NCBI GenBank assembly: GCA_013032095.1
Contig: WQBJ01000033.1
Location: 1-39,987 of the forward strand
Direction: 5' to 3'
Length of the DNA: 39,987 bases
Source of the DNA: Ruegeria atlantica
Lineage (GTDB): Bacteria > Pseudomonadota > Alphaproteobacteria > Rhodobacterales > Rhodobacteraceae
Under the pieces are notes generated by a model, which worked only from the letters and a program-made list of their open reading frames with translations, did no database searches and had not been told where the DNA came from. Numbering within the stretch: position 1 is the first letter of the stretch; every line of letters begins with the position of its first letter. Made by a program: the position numbers and the translations under genes. Below are positions 31,958 through 39,987 of this stretch, in pieces.

Positions 31958-32128
31958 AATTGTTTCCTAGGCGGCGGTCACGACTCCGCTGCAGCCTAAC
32001 CCGGAAGTTTTCTGAATTCGCAACCGTCACACTCTCTGTTTGGGCCAATGCCCTGAGAACAGAGGTGCCGCAACACTGCGACGTGTTGCGACAGCTTCTT
32101 GTCGCCCAGAGGGTCTCAGTGAAAATTG

Positions 32129-32371
32129 TTATGAGACGTTTCTGCCTCTGCGACCCCGGCGGCCTCTCCGGGGCCCATTGTGTTGACCATGATGGCGACG
32201 GCGGCGTCCACCGGATTTGAAAATACCCCCGGCATCTGCACTTTTGGTCGTTGACAACAGAACCAAAGCCGCGGCGGAAGTCGCGCCGGCATACCGGCCC
32301 GCTTTAGCGAGAAGTTCGCGGCGTTCCGGAGATTCTGGGGATTCAGTCTTGTCTTCATTAAAATCAGACAC
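32129..32371 (-). CDS. Small peptide with Tat-like leader and Arg/Gly/His-rich tail
   Basis: An 80-codon gene starting at GTG 32371, with AGGGAG 8 nt upstream. Residues 1-15 are acidic (MSDFNEDKTESPESP). E16-R17-R18-E-L-L-A-K resembles a twin-arginine motif, followed by a hydrophobic run (GATSAAALVLLS, 29-40) and an ADA cleavage-like site at 45-47. The remaining 33 residues (from GGIFKSGG) are strongly basic, with RRRRHH, then QHNGPRR, then RRGRRGR. There are no cysteines. A short leader-plus-tail peptide before a PqqD/HprK and a nucleotidyltransferase gene suggests a modified-peptide precursor or an exported polycation. No homologue is recognised with certainty. The alternative frame here lacks a ribosome site. 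Confidence 0.65.
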   Translation of the reverse strand: MSDFNEDKTESPESPERRELLAKAGRYAGATSAAALVLLSTTKSADAGGIFKSGGRRRRHHGQHNGPRRGRRGRRGRNVS

Positions 32372-32878
32372 TTCAATTACTCCCTTCCAACTCGTTAGTT
32401 CACAAACAAAGCATATTGTTGACCAGATAGGTGATTCTCTCAAGGTTGTTTTGTTTAGATAGCGTTAACCTTTTCACTTTCGTGTTATTCTTAGGGCAAT
32501 TTTGAGGCAAATACAGCTCGTGACTGGCTGGTGATTAGTTGAAAGCAGTTGCCCCGGTAACTCTCTGATTCTCAATGTTTTCCGCTTTTCATTTCTCCAA
32601 AATTCGGGCTCCAGGGGCGGACATTCGTCGATAATTGGATCACAGAAATTGGCGGTATCTTACTGAAAATGGCAGGGCTGGATCATTGGTGGTGTACATC
32701 CCACGTTATTGTACTAAATTCGCATCAACGAGCAGGTTGAAATAACCAGTAGAAGACAACAGGTAGTTTTATCGATTTCGTTCAGCGATGCCCAATTCTG
32801 GGCACAGTCTCGTTTTAGAATTGCGTCATGCCTCGGCATGTACGCCAGGCGGAACAGAGTATCGAAGGCGAAGTGATA
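32372..32878. other. Divergent intergenic region, AT-rich
   Basis: About 500 bases between the small peptide gene (minus) and the small membrane protein (plus). It is visibly richer in A and T than the operons to the left. It must hold the promoter of the peptide-kinase-nucleotidyltransferase set. No repeat, RNA gene or convincing palindrome is seen. Confidence 0.45.
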
Positions 32879-33073
32879 ATGGTTGGATACTTGGCGATCG
32901 GGATATTTGTGGGATGCTTGGCAAGTGGCATTTCATTGTATTTCGGCACGAGCTTTCTGGTGGCGTTCGGGATCTTTTTCCCAGTGTTTGGGTCCATTGC
33001 CGTTCTGACCGCAGCGATCGCGGCCTACTATGCCCAGCCTATCATCAGAGAAAAGGCGCGTGGTCAAAGCTGA
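32879..33073 (+). CDS. Small two-helix membrane protein
   Basis: A 64-residue hydrophobic protein: MVGYLAIGIFVGCLASGISL and then GTSFLVAFGIFFPVFGS and AVLTAAIAAYYAQPI form two or three membrane segments, ending in a basic KARGQS tail (positive inside). The start at 32879 is preferred, as the first methionine before the hydrophobic run; an in-frame ATG at 32828 would add a polar leader. The ribosome site is poor. Not assigned to a family; possibly related to the surface-polysaccharide genes on its right. Confidence 0.55.
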   Translation: MVGYLAIGIFVGCLASGISLYFGTSFLVAFGIFFPVFGSIAVLTAAIAAYYAQPIIREKARGQS

Positions 33074-33560
33074 ATGGTGGGTCCTGTGCCAACCTTTTTG
33101 CTTGATAAAAATAGCATCCCTTAAACCTATAGTTGCAGGTGCCAAGCGCGTCTGAAATAGCGCTACGATTCGGCCCGTCGGCTTTAGTAAGAAGTGCCAT
33201 ATCTTTTGATGGTCTTGTGAGCAAAAATCTCGGTTTTCTTTAGGTAAGGCAGGTGTTTCTGCCTGAAAAACGACAAGTCCATAAAATCGTTTGTAGAATC
33301 TCTATTGAAGACGCTCGTCAGGCTTAGTGACCTGGCGAATGAGAATGCTTGGGCATCAGCTTTCTTGCTTTTAGGCGTATTGTTGATAAGCTTGAAAATG
33401 GAAATGTCCGGGGGGTTGTCGACTGCTATCTGGTAGTGGATACCTAATTTTTTTGAATTTTATACTTCTGACGTTGCAGCATTATTCAATGCAACGACTC
33501 CTCGGTGTGAAGCTGTACGACCGTAAACAGTGCCTGAGTTAAACGAGGAAAGATTGTCCA
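33074..33560. other. Leader region of the sugar transferase, AT-rich
   Basis: About 490 bases without a supported gene. It contains an inverted repeat at 33472-33496 (separate entry). No terminator or RNA gene is recognised. Confidence 0.45.
33472..33496. promoter_or_regulatory. Inverted repeat CGTTGCA-N11-TGCAACG
   Basis: Perfect 7-bp arms 11 nt apart, 64 nt upstream of the sugar transferase start. The arms are the same half-sites as in the MarR palindromes at 1323-1342 and 10243-10260, where the gap is 2 nt. It may be a regulatory site or a leader hairpin. Confidence 0.4.
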
Positions 33561-34835
33561 ATGAAAAGTAATTTTCGGCATTTGGATTATATCGCGAAAA
33601 CAACAAGTGATACGAGGCGAAAAGGGCAATCGCAGGTTCACAATATTGAACCGAATGCAGCGAGTTCAGAACTCCAGAAAAACCCAGTTGCGTCTGGCAC
33701 CACAGTTTCGACGAGCAGATGTGGGAAGCCGGATGCCTCCTCCACCCGCCCGATCTCCCGGAGTACACGACGGAGAGCTATTGGGTTCTTACCACGCTCT
33801 GAATTTCTACATCGTGTTTACAATGCATCGATAGCGGCGCTACTGCTGTTTATGGTTCTGCCGCTGCTTGTCTTGATCAGTCTGGCCCTGATGGCGACGC
33901 AGCGCTGGCCGATTTTCTATCGAGGCAAGCGGGTCGGTCGAAACGGTAAGCTGTTCGATATTTACAAGTTCAGAACACTGGACACGGCCAAAGCGGCTCA
34001 ATTGACCAAGGACAAAGTTCTTCCCTCAGGGTCGGGCCTCGAGACTCCCTTGGGTGGGTTCCTCAGGGAAACACGGCTGGATGAGCTTCCGCAATTGCTG
34101 AACGTGCTCAAGGGCGACATGAACATCTGCGGTCCACGTCCGTTGCGCCCCGAGATCGCGGATTTGCTGGGCTCGGAAGTGCGGGGGTTTTCTGCGCGCC
34201 TCAAAGTTCATCCCGGATTGCTGGGCCCGACGCAGGCCCTCATGAGCCACGGAACGCCAAAAGAGGTCCGCGGCCGCCTAAACGCTGCAATGTGCTCAAA
34301 ACCGGTCAGCTACAGAAGCGAGCTTGAGATGATCATTCTGGTGGGTGCTTGTGTCATGGCCAGATCCATTTCTAAGCTGGCATCGCGGCTTTTCCGGCGG
34401 AAGGGGACAGAGGCGACACCCAAGAGGGCACGGGACCGCGCGGCCAAAGCGGGTGTTGACGTGTCGTACCGCTGCGCAAATTCGAAAGCGTATCCGGTTC
34501 TTCGAATTGATGACGAGTGCCTGATTGTTCCCAACACCTGCGCGGAAGGCGCAGGGAAGCTGGTTATATCGCTTCCAGACGGTACTCGGCGCGTGGCCAG
34601 TATCATGTCAGAAAAAAGGGATACTTTGGCTCCGGGCCAAGTTGTGATGCGGTACCGGCCCGGTAGTGATTATTCCCACCATATTCTGGAACGCTACCTA
34701 AAGCAGTCCGTGGTGGTGCCACATTGCTCGCATTTTCTTTTTCAGAACGTGGCGCGTTCGGTAAGGGGGCGTTTTCACCCGATTGCACGGGGCTCCGACC
34801 ACCAGACGTCTTCGGCAGTTCACGCCAAAGGCTGA
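33561..34835 (+). CDS. Polyprenyl-phosphate sugar-1-phosphate transferase with C-terminal extension
   Basis: Predicted initiating glycosyltransferase for a surface polysaccharide, moving a sugar phosphate to undecaprenyl phosphate. In 424 residues: a polar N-terminus (1-85), one membrane helix (about 92-115, AALLLFMVLPLLVLISLALM), then the catalytic core with FYRGKRVGRNGK, DIYKFRTL, RETRLDELPQLLNVLKGDM and CGPRPLRPE (to about 205), all hallmark motifs of the WbaP/ExoY family. The core normally ends near residue 250; here about 150 more residues follow, with a beta-rich section (VLRIDDECLIVP, LVISLPDGTRRVA, QVVMRYRPGSDYSH) not assigned. GAGGAAAG precedes the ATG. A giant extracellular protein gene follows after 74 nt. 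Confidence 0.85.
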   Translation: MKSNFRHLDYIAKTTSDTRRKGQSQVHNIEPNAASSELQKNPVASGTTVSTSRCGKPDASSTRPISRSTRRRAIGFLPRSEFLHRVYNASIAALLLFMVLPLLVLISLALMATQRWPIFYRGKRVGRNGKLFDIYKFRTLDTAKAAQLTKDKVLPSGSGLETPLGGFLRETRLDELPQLLNVLKGDMNICGPRPLRPEIADLLGSEVRGFSARLKVHPGLLGPTQALMSHGTPKEVRGRLNAAMCSKPVSYRSELEMIILVGACVMARSISKLASRLFRRKGTEATPKRARDRAAKAGVDVSYRCANSKAYPVLRIDDECLIVPNTCAEGAGKLVISLPDGTRRVASIMSEKRDTLAPGQVVMRYRPGSDYSHHILERYLKQSVVVPHCSHFLFQNVARSVRGRFHPIARGSDHQTSSAVHAKG

Positions 34836-34909
34836 TCTAACGGCTATCCGTTCTAATGCTTTGGAAGGTCTTTTATTCAGTATTATGTTAAAAGGGGGGC
34901 AAGTGGACC

Positions 34910-37900
34910 ATGGAACCAATTTCATTCGGCGTAGTAGGACTGACCGGCAGCGTTTCGAATAACCCCACCGCCATTGATTTCAGCAAGACCGGAAATCCTG
35001 TTCTGTTTGTTGCTCAGCAGGACGGTACCATTTACCGCTATGTGGTCGAAAGACAGCCTGATGGCCCGGATGCCGACTCGATGGACGAGTTTGTCGCCAC
35101 CAATACCCTTGAAATTGATGTCATTCCCGAGGACACGCAGAACTTTGATGACGACGGGGATCTGAACGGGAACGAGAAACGGCTGGTCACCGGCATGGTC
35201 GTGACCAAGGACGACGACGGCAATGACGTGCTGTATGTTTCCTCTTCAGACTGGCGTATCGCGGTGGGCGAGGATAGCGGCCTGGACACAAATTCCGGCC
35301 AGGTCCATCGGATTACTCTGGATCCGGACACCGGCGCAGTGTTGTCGAATGTCGCCGTACTGCGCGGTCTGCCTCGGTCCGAGGAAAACCATGGCAATAA
35401 TGGTATCGACTTGGCCATCGACCCGGCGACCGGCGATGTCATCATGTATGTCGCGGTGGGCGGGATCACCAACAAGGGCGCACCGGGAAACAACTTCGCG
35501 GGTACGACCGATTTCGCCTGGTCCGGCGCAATCATCAAAATCAACCTGACCGAACTGGAGTCTTATGACATCCGCACGGATGCCAATGGCAACCAGTTCA
35601 TTCTGGATCTTCCGACCTTGGACGATCCGTCGCGTCCCAATATCGACTTAGCGACCTTGTCCATTCAGGACCTCAGCCTGGACCCCAATTTCACGCTTGA
35701 TGACAACGGTGAGATTGGTGGTGTTCTGCAACCCGATTGGGCTGGTGGAAACAACGGTCTGAACCAGGCCAAGATCACTGATTATGTTCTGGTCAGCGAT
35801 CAGGGGCAGCTCAAGCTGGTGAACAACCCCGTTGAACTTTTTGCGCCGGGATACCGCAACCCCTACGACGTCATCGTTATGGAAAACGGTGAAGTGTTCA
35901 CTTGGGACAACGGGCCGAACGGAGGCTGGGGCGGTCAGCCGCTGTCGTTCTCCGATGGCGCGATCGTCGATGATTGGACCACGGAATACGCAACCAATGA
36001 GTTCAATGAATCCGGCAGCAGCGGCTTTGGCGATCAGTTGCATTATCTGGGAAACGTGACCGACCCGTATGGCACCTATGGCGGCCATGCCAGCCCGCTG
36101 AGGGCGGCACAGATCGCCTTGCAGGCGGCGTTCAACTCCGATGGCACCTATGCGGGCGCTACATCGTCGGACCCGATCATCGTCAACGGCGTTCAGATTT
36201 TCGACAACGAGGCTGATGCTCGCGATTATCTGGATAAAATTCTGATCATTTATGAGCAGGACGGGTCGGGAAACTGGGTGGATGTCACATCAAGCACCGG
36301 TCTGCCCCCGGATCTGTTTGACGTTCTTTCCGGCTATGACTGGAGTCATCCCGGCAGTTCCATCGACAACCCGTTGGACTTCTTTGACGGCACCAGCGTC
36401 ATGGACGGCACTCCGTATTCGCCGGAATCGCAACTGCTTGACCCGACCGAAGACGGATCGCTGGTGGTGACGCCGGAATCGACCAACGGGCTGACCGAAT
36501 ATACGGGGACCTATTTCGGGGGGCAGTTGCAAGGCGCTATTGTTGCGGCCAGTTTCGACGAAACGCTCTATTTCGCGATGCCCGTAGATACTGATGGCGA
36601 TGGTCGGACAGACAGTGCGACAATTGTCCATACTGAATCGCTGAGCGGGTCGAACCCGCTTGCCCTTGTGGCCCTGCCTGATCAGGGGCTTTCACCTACG
36701 ATGATCGACAATAACGGGGATGGAATCGACGATTTCTCGGGATTGATCGTCGTGGCGACCTACGGGGCCGACACGGTGAGCTTCCTGATCCCGGGCGGGA
36801 TGCCAATCGATCCCGGCGACGATCTGGATGAGGACGGGTTGAACGATACCGTCGATACACATGTTGGCGATCCGCTGGACGGTTTAGGCGTCACGATTGC
36901 GCAAGGTGAGACGGCGCGTTGGGGCTTTGAACTCAGCAATCCGTCCTCGACACCGGCTGGCGCGGTCCCGCCGGGCAACAGCATCGCAGGCGATATCGGC
37001 GTCAATGCCGTGTTCCGCAATGGAGTTCTGCCCGCCACCGACAATGGCGGGGACGAAACTCAAGGTCTCTACAATGGGGGTGTGTTCAACCTTGGTGGTG
37101 CATCCAGTTTCGTGAGCCTTGATGTTGCGCATGATGGAACGGCCGAAGGCGCTGCGAATACGCAGCAGGACGTTCTGGGGATCGGCTTTGGTGCCCCGGG
37201 TGCGCTGCAACTGACCATAAGCACTGAGATGGTGAATATCTTTACCTATTCGCTGAATACCGACCCGCCCGCCAAGGTCTGGGATGGTGGTGAAAAGGTA
37301 GGGCTGGTTGTTGGACCCGGTGATCAGTCCAACTATGCTGAGGCGACCATAGCCGTTGTTGATGATGGCGGGACGATCAAATACGGCGTCCAACTGATCG
37401 TCGAGACCGATGACAGCTTCCTGTCCACCTTTGTCGAAATCCCCGGCATTGAGGCCCCGGTGATCGCCGGGGTAGGGGATCCAAATTTCCAGGTGGCGAT
37501 TGATCTGGACCTGACGTCTGGGAGTGAAACCGCGACAGCACGTGCACGCTACGTCGATGATGGCACATATACGGATTGGGTGGCGACATCCGCCCTGGCA
37601 CTTCCGCCCGATGTGGTTGCTGCCGTCAAAGGCCAGTATGACAATCTGGGAACGACGACCGGTGCCTTTGTCGGCATGATAGCCTCGGCGCCAGACGGAG
37701 ACGATTCCTTCGCGGCATCGTGGGACTGGATAGATGTCGAAAACGTGGACGTTCCCATTGGCGCAGCGCGCATCGGGGTCACTGAAACCTCTGACAATAT
37801 TAACAAGTCGACCTTTGACAATGGCTCATTCGAGATCACAAATACCGGTGAAAAAGTTATTACTCAGGTCGAGTTCGACCTGACCAATGCCATTTTACCG

Positions 37901-39987
37901 GATGCGGTCGTCGACCCGTTCGGTTTGGCCGGTGATACCGTTTTCAAGGGGCTGACCATCAACTCGGACGACGGGACAGGGGTCGATACCACGCCAGATG
38001 CCTCCAACTATGTCGGCCTTGGCGGGACCTCTGGATATGAAGGGCTCATAGTGACCTTCGACCCGGCATTGAATGGTGGCTTCGAGCCCGGAGAGACCGT
38101 CACTTTCTCGGTCGACCTAGACCCGAATTCGATTGCTGGCGCAAGCAAATCGCTGCTTGATGCCGGTGCAAGTCTCGGTTGGGACACGGGTGGAATCTCG
38201 GGAGCCGAGATCATCGGCGCAACGGTGACCGTCACCTACGCGGATGGCTCTACCAGTACCGGAGAACTGATCAGCGCGGGGAACAATGCCGGCGCGTATA
38301 CCGTGTCGTCGCAAGCCACACCGGGGTTGGAGCCGACCCTGACCGTCAATGGTCTGGGCGAAGGGGAAACAGGGACGTACACCAGCGGCGGACCTACCGT
38401 GATCCTGAACGGACCGGCCGGTTCGGTCGCGCGCGTCACCTTGGCGAAGGGGATCGTTCAGCCCGAAACGAACGAGTTCTACAACGGCGATGCTGATGAT
38501 CAGGCTTACGCGCCACAGCTTGACGCGCAACTGGCGGCATTGGCGACGACGGATTTCCCGGCCAACAATATCGTTGAGTTCCAGACATTCGACGTCGTTT
38601 TAACCGGTTCTGATCAGGACATTTCGTCTTTGTTCGATTTCTCGGGCGTCGCCGACTACAATTTCACTGGAGAAGACGAAGTTCCGCTTGCCTTTGTGGC
38701 TTCCATTATCGATCCGGACGATGCGAATGCCCCGCTTGGACCGACAACACAGCCTATCTACCTGACAATCGATTCTGCACCGCCGCCTCCACCGCCGTCT
38801 GATCCGTTCCGGGTCGAGACCGAGACGTTCAACATAGTCAGCGGCTTTGTCGTGCAAAACAACGGCGGCGCGTCCGGGGATCAATTGCTGCAGGCTGGCA
38901 GCAGCGGTGAACAGCGGGCCTCTTATACCTTCACGGCAGCATCGGGTATGTATGATCTGACGCTCGGTTATTTCGATGAATCCGACGGTCAGTCGCAACT
39001 GAGCATTCTGGTGAACGGGCTCGAGGTCGACAATTTCACCTGGGATCTGGATGCGGGCGACGCGTTTGCCAATGGCAGCTCGTTCGCCGAACGCAACATC
39101 AACGGCCTGGAGTTGAACACCGGCGATGTGATTGAAATCGTTGGAACCTCGGATGGCGGCGAGCCGCTGCGGACCGACTATTTCGACTTCCAGTTTGTCG
39201 GCGCAGCCGGTCCGGACACGACGGACCCTATTGTGCAATCTTCTTCGGCACCGGATATCGGGCAGGCGGATGTTGGGGCGTCCAGCACCGATATCACGGT
39301 GACCTTTGCGGATAATGTCTCGATTGACGTCTCCAGCATCGATGTGGGCGATATCACCGTGACCGGACCAAGTGGTCCGCTGTCGGTGACAGGCGTGAGT
39401 GTGGATGTCGGCAGCGACGGCACGCCGCGGACAGTGACCTATACGGTGGCGACACCGGGCGGGACCTGGGATCTGGCGGACGAGGGCGACTATACGGTCG
39501 CGCTGAACGCCAGTGAGGTACAGGACACCAGCGGCAATCCGGTGGCCGCTGATCCAACGCTGGCGACCTTCACGGTCGATCTGACGACACCGCCGCCTCC
39601 ACCGCCGTCTGATCCATTCCGGGTTGAGACCGAGACGTTCAATATAGTCAGCGGCTTTGTCGTGCAGAACAATGGTGGCGCGTCCGGGGATCAATTGCTG
39701 CAGGCTGGCAGCAGCGGTGAACAGCGGGCCTCTTATACCTTCACGGCAGCATCGGGTATGTATGATCTGACGCTCGGTTATTTCGATGAATCCGACGGTC
39801 AGTCGCAACTGAGCATTCTGGTGAACGGGCTCGAGGTCGACAATTTCACCTGGGATCTGGATGCGGGCGACGCGTTTGCCAATGGCAGCTCGTTTGCCGA
39901 ACGCAACATCAATGGCCTGGAACTGAACACCGGCGATGTGATTGAAATCGTTGGAACCTCGGATGGCGGCGAGCCGCTGCGGACCGA
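34910..39987 (+). CDS. Giant multidomain extracellular protein, 3' end beyond window
   Basis: The frame from ATG 34910 (AGGGGGG upstream) is open for 1692 codons to the window edge. The first 630 residues look like a glucose/sorbosone-dehydrogenase-type beta-propeller: ENHGNNGIDLAIDP, AWSGAIIKIN and FAPGYRNPYDV (314 onward) are family-like. Calcium-type loops DTDGDGRTD (560-568) and DNNGDGIDD (near 600) follow. Then come beta-sandwich segments, a PPPPPP linker (1291-1296), a carbohydrate-binding or malectin-like unit (about 1298-1435, from DPFRVETETFN), an Ig-like unit (about 1436-1560), another proline linker and a second copy of the first unit. It starts MEPISFGVV with no signal peptide, which fits type I secretion through a C-terminal signal outside the window. 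A surface adhesin or matrix protein is likely; enzymatic activity is uncertain. Confidence 0.8.
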   Translation, partial: MEPISFGVVGLTGSVSNNPTAIDFSKTGNPVLFVAQQDGTIYRYVVERQPDGPDADSMDEFVATNTLEIDVIPEDTQNFDDDGDLNGNEKRLVTGMVVTKDDDGNDVLYVSSSDWRIAVGEDSGLDTNSGQVHRITLDPDTGAVLSNVAVLRGLPRSEENHGNNGIDLAIDPATGDVIMYVAVGGITNKGAPGNNFAGTTDFAWSGAIIKINLTELESYDIRTDANGNQFILDLPTLDDPSRPNIDLATLSIQDLSLDPNFTLDDNGEIGGVLQPDWAGGNNGLNQAKITDYVLVSDQGQLKLVNNPVELFAPGYRNPYDVIVMENGEVFTWDNGPNGGWGGQPLSFSDGAIVDDWTTEYATNEFNESGSSGFGDQLHYLGNVTDPYGTYGGHASPLRAAQIALQAAFNSDGTYAGATSSDPIIVNGVQIFDNEADARDYLDKILIIYEQDGSGNWVDVTSSTGLPPDLFDVLSGYDWSHPGSSIDNPLDFFDGTSVMDGTPYSPESQLLDPTEDGSLVVTPESTNGLTEYTGTYFGGQLQGAIVAASFDETLYFAMPVDTDGDGRTDSATIVHTESLSGSNPLALVALPDQGLSPTMIDNNGDGIDDFSGLIVVATYGADTVSFLIPGGMPIDPGDDLDEDGLNDTVDTHVGDPLDGLGVTIAQGETARWGFELSNPSSTPAGAVPPGNSIAGDIGVNAVFRNGVLPATDNGGDETQGLYNGGVFNLGGASSFVSLDVAHDGTAEGAANTQQDVLGIGFGAPGALQLTISTEMVNIFTYSLNTDPPAKVWDGGEKVGLVVGPGDQSNYAEATIAVVDDGGTIKYGVQLIVETDDSFLSTFVEIPGIEAPVIAGVGDPNFQVAIDLDLTSGSETATARARYVDDGTYTDWVATSALALPPDVVAAVKGQYDNLGTTTGAFVGMIASAPDGDDSFAASWDWIDVENVDVPIGAARIGVTETSDNINKSTFDNGSFEITNTGEKVITQVEFDLTNAILPDAVVDPFGLAGDTVFKGLTINSDDGTGVDTTPDASNYVGLGGTSGYEGLIVTFDPALNGGFEPGETVTFSVDLDPNSIAGASKSLLDAGASLGWDTGGISGAEIIGATVTVTYADGSTSTGELISAGNNAGAYTVSSQATPGLEPTLTVNGLGEGETGTYTSGGPTVILNGPAGSVARVTLAKGIVQPETNEFYNGDADDQAYAPQLDAQLAALATTDFPANNIVEFQTFDVVLTGSDQDISSLFDFSGVADYNFTGEDEVPLAFVASIIDPDDANAPLGPTTQPIYLTIDSAPPPPPPSDPFRVETETFNIVSGFVVQNNGGASGDQLLQAGSSGEQRASYTFTAASGMYDLTLGYFDESDGQSQLSILVNGLEVDNFTWDLDAGDAFANGSSFAERNINGLELNTGDVIEIVGTSDGGEPLRTDYFDFQFVGAAGPDTTDPIVQSSSAPDIGQADVGASSTDITVTFADNVSIDVSSIDVGDITVTGPSGPLSVTGVSVDVGSDGTPRTVTYTVATPGGTWDLADEGDYTVALNASEVQDTSGNPVAADPTLATFTVDLTTPPPPPPSDPFRVETETFNIVSGFVVQNNGGASGDQLLQAGSSGEQRASYTFTAASGMYDLTLGYFDESDGQSQLSILVNGLEVDNFTWDLDAGDAFANGSSFAERNINGLELNTGDVIEIVGTSDGGEPLRT
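38778..39177 (+). repeat. Copy 1 of 810-bp tandem coding repeat (compared part)
   Basis: This 400-bp stretch encodes the proline linker and the binding-domain-like unit and recurs at 39588-39987, exactly 810 bp (270 codons) later. The full repeat unit, 38778-39587, also includes an Ig-like domain. The compared parts differ at ten positions, all synonymous. Confidence 0.9.
39588..39987 (+). repeat. Copy 2 of 810-bp tandem coding repeat, cut by window edge
   Basis: Second copy of the linker and binding-domain-like unit, in frame with the first. Protein sequence over the visible part is identical to copy 1. More copies may follow outside the window. Confidence 0.9.

Noticed and set aside
32116..32376. 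Alternative frame over the small basic peptide
   Set aside because: Lacks a ribosome site, whereas the chosen GTG start has AGGGAG at good spacing and an export-like leader.
38600..39808. 402-codon minus-strand frame with internal repetition
   Set aside because: Its repeats simply mirror the 810-bp coding repeat of the giant plus-strand protein.
1..39987. CRISPR arrays, tRNA/rRNA genes, intact insertion sequences
   Set aside because: No spaced short direct repeats, cloverleaf-like genes or transposase frames with terminal inverted repeats were seen by eye; a dedicated scan could still find small ones.

Overview
The window looks like a chromosomal segment of a marine alphaproteobacterium of the Roseobacter group (Rhodobacteraceae). 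This is inferred from the Mcl1-type malyl-CoA lyase, GC-rich coding, tightly packed catabolic operons, and TRAP and tripartite tricarboxylate (TTT) solute transporters. No rRNA, tRNA, CRISPR array, complete insertion sequence or replication origin was seen.

Region A (1-10.3 kb). The 3' end of a malyl-CoA lyase gene is followed by a MarR regulator gene. Converging on it is a nine-gene minus-strand operon running from 10159 down to 1838: MBL-fold protein, class A FAD monooxygenase, DUF2783 protein, TRAP transporter (DctP-DctQ-DctM), VOC protein, maleylacetoacetate isomerase and fumarylacetoacetase. The chemistry implied is uptake of an aromatic acid, hydroxylation, ring cleavage, isomerisation and hydrolysis. 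No cupin dioxygenase is present, so the VOC protein is the best candidate ring-cleavage enzyme. An 18-bp palindrome, TCGTTGCA-N2-TGCAACGA, occurs before marR and, in two phased copies, inside the promoter of the operon.

Region B (10.6-18.7 kb). A minus-strand operon (tctC-tctB-tctA, aldehyde dehydrogenase, UPF0261/Tm-1-like protein) is divergent from an IclR regulator and a class III omega-aminotransferase. Two palindromes lie between the divergent units. This looks like import and oxidation of an amine or amino-acid-like substrate that is not identified here.

Region C (18.7-28 kb). HpaR is divergent from a homoprotocatechuate meta-cleavage operon: hpaF, hpaE, two diverged hpaD copies, gabD, hpaG, hpaH, hpaI and a PPP-family phosphatase. 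Together these convert 3,4-dihydroxyphenylacetate to pyruvate and succinate. HpaI carries a C-terminal DUF2218 domain, an unusual fusion. The HpaBC hydroxylase is not in the window.

Region D (28.1-29.5 kb). A deletion scar joins a headless lysR (minus) to a headless cobW-type GTPase gene (plus), meeting at about 28641.

Region E (29.8-40 kb). This is a surface and peptide-modification-like region. A minus-strand set encodes an 80-residue exported-looking Arg/Gly/His-rich peptide, a PqqD/HPr-kinase-like protein and a nucleotidyltransferase. On the plus strand are a small membrane protein, a sugar-phosphate transferase with an unusual C-terminal extension, and a very large repeat protein (at least 1692 residues, open at the window edge). 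That protein has a sugar-dehydrogenase-like propeller and an 810-bp repeat whose two visible copies differ only by synonymous changes. The peptide, kinase and nucleotidyltransferase set is the strongest candidate for an undescribed system.
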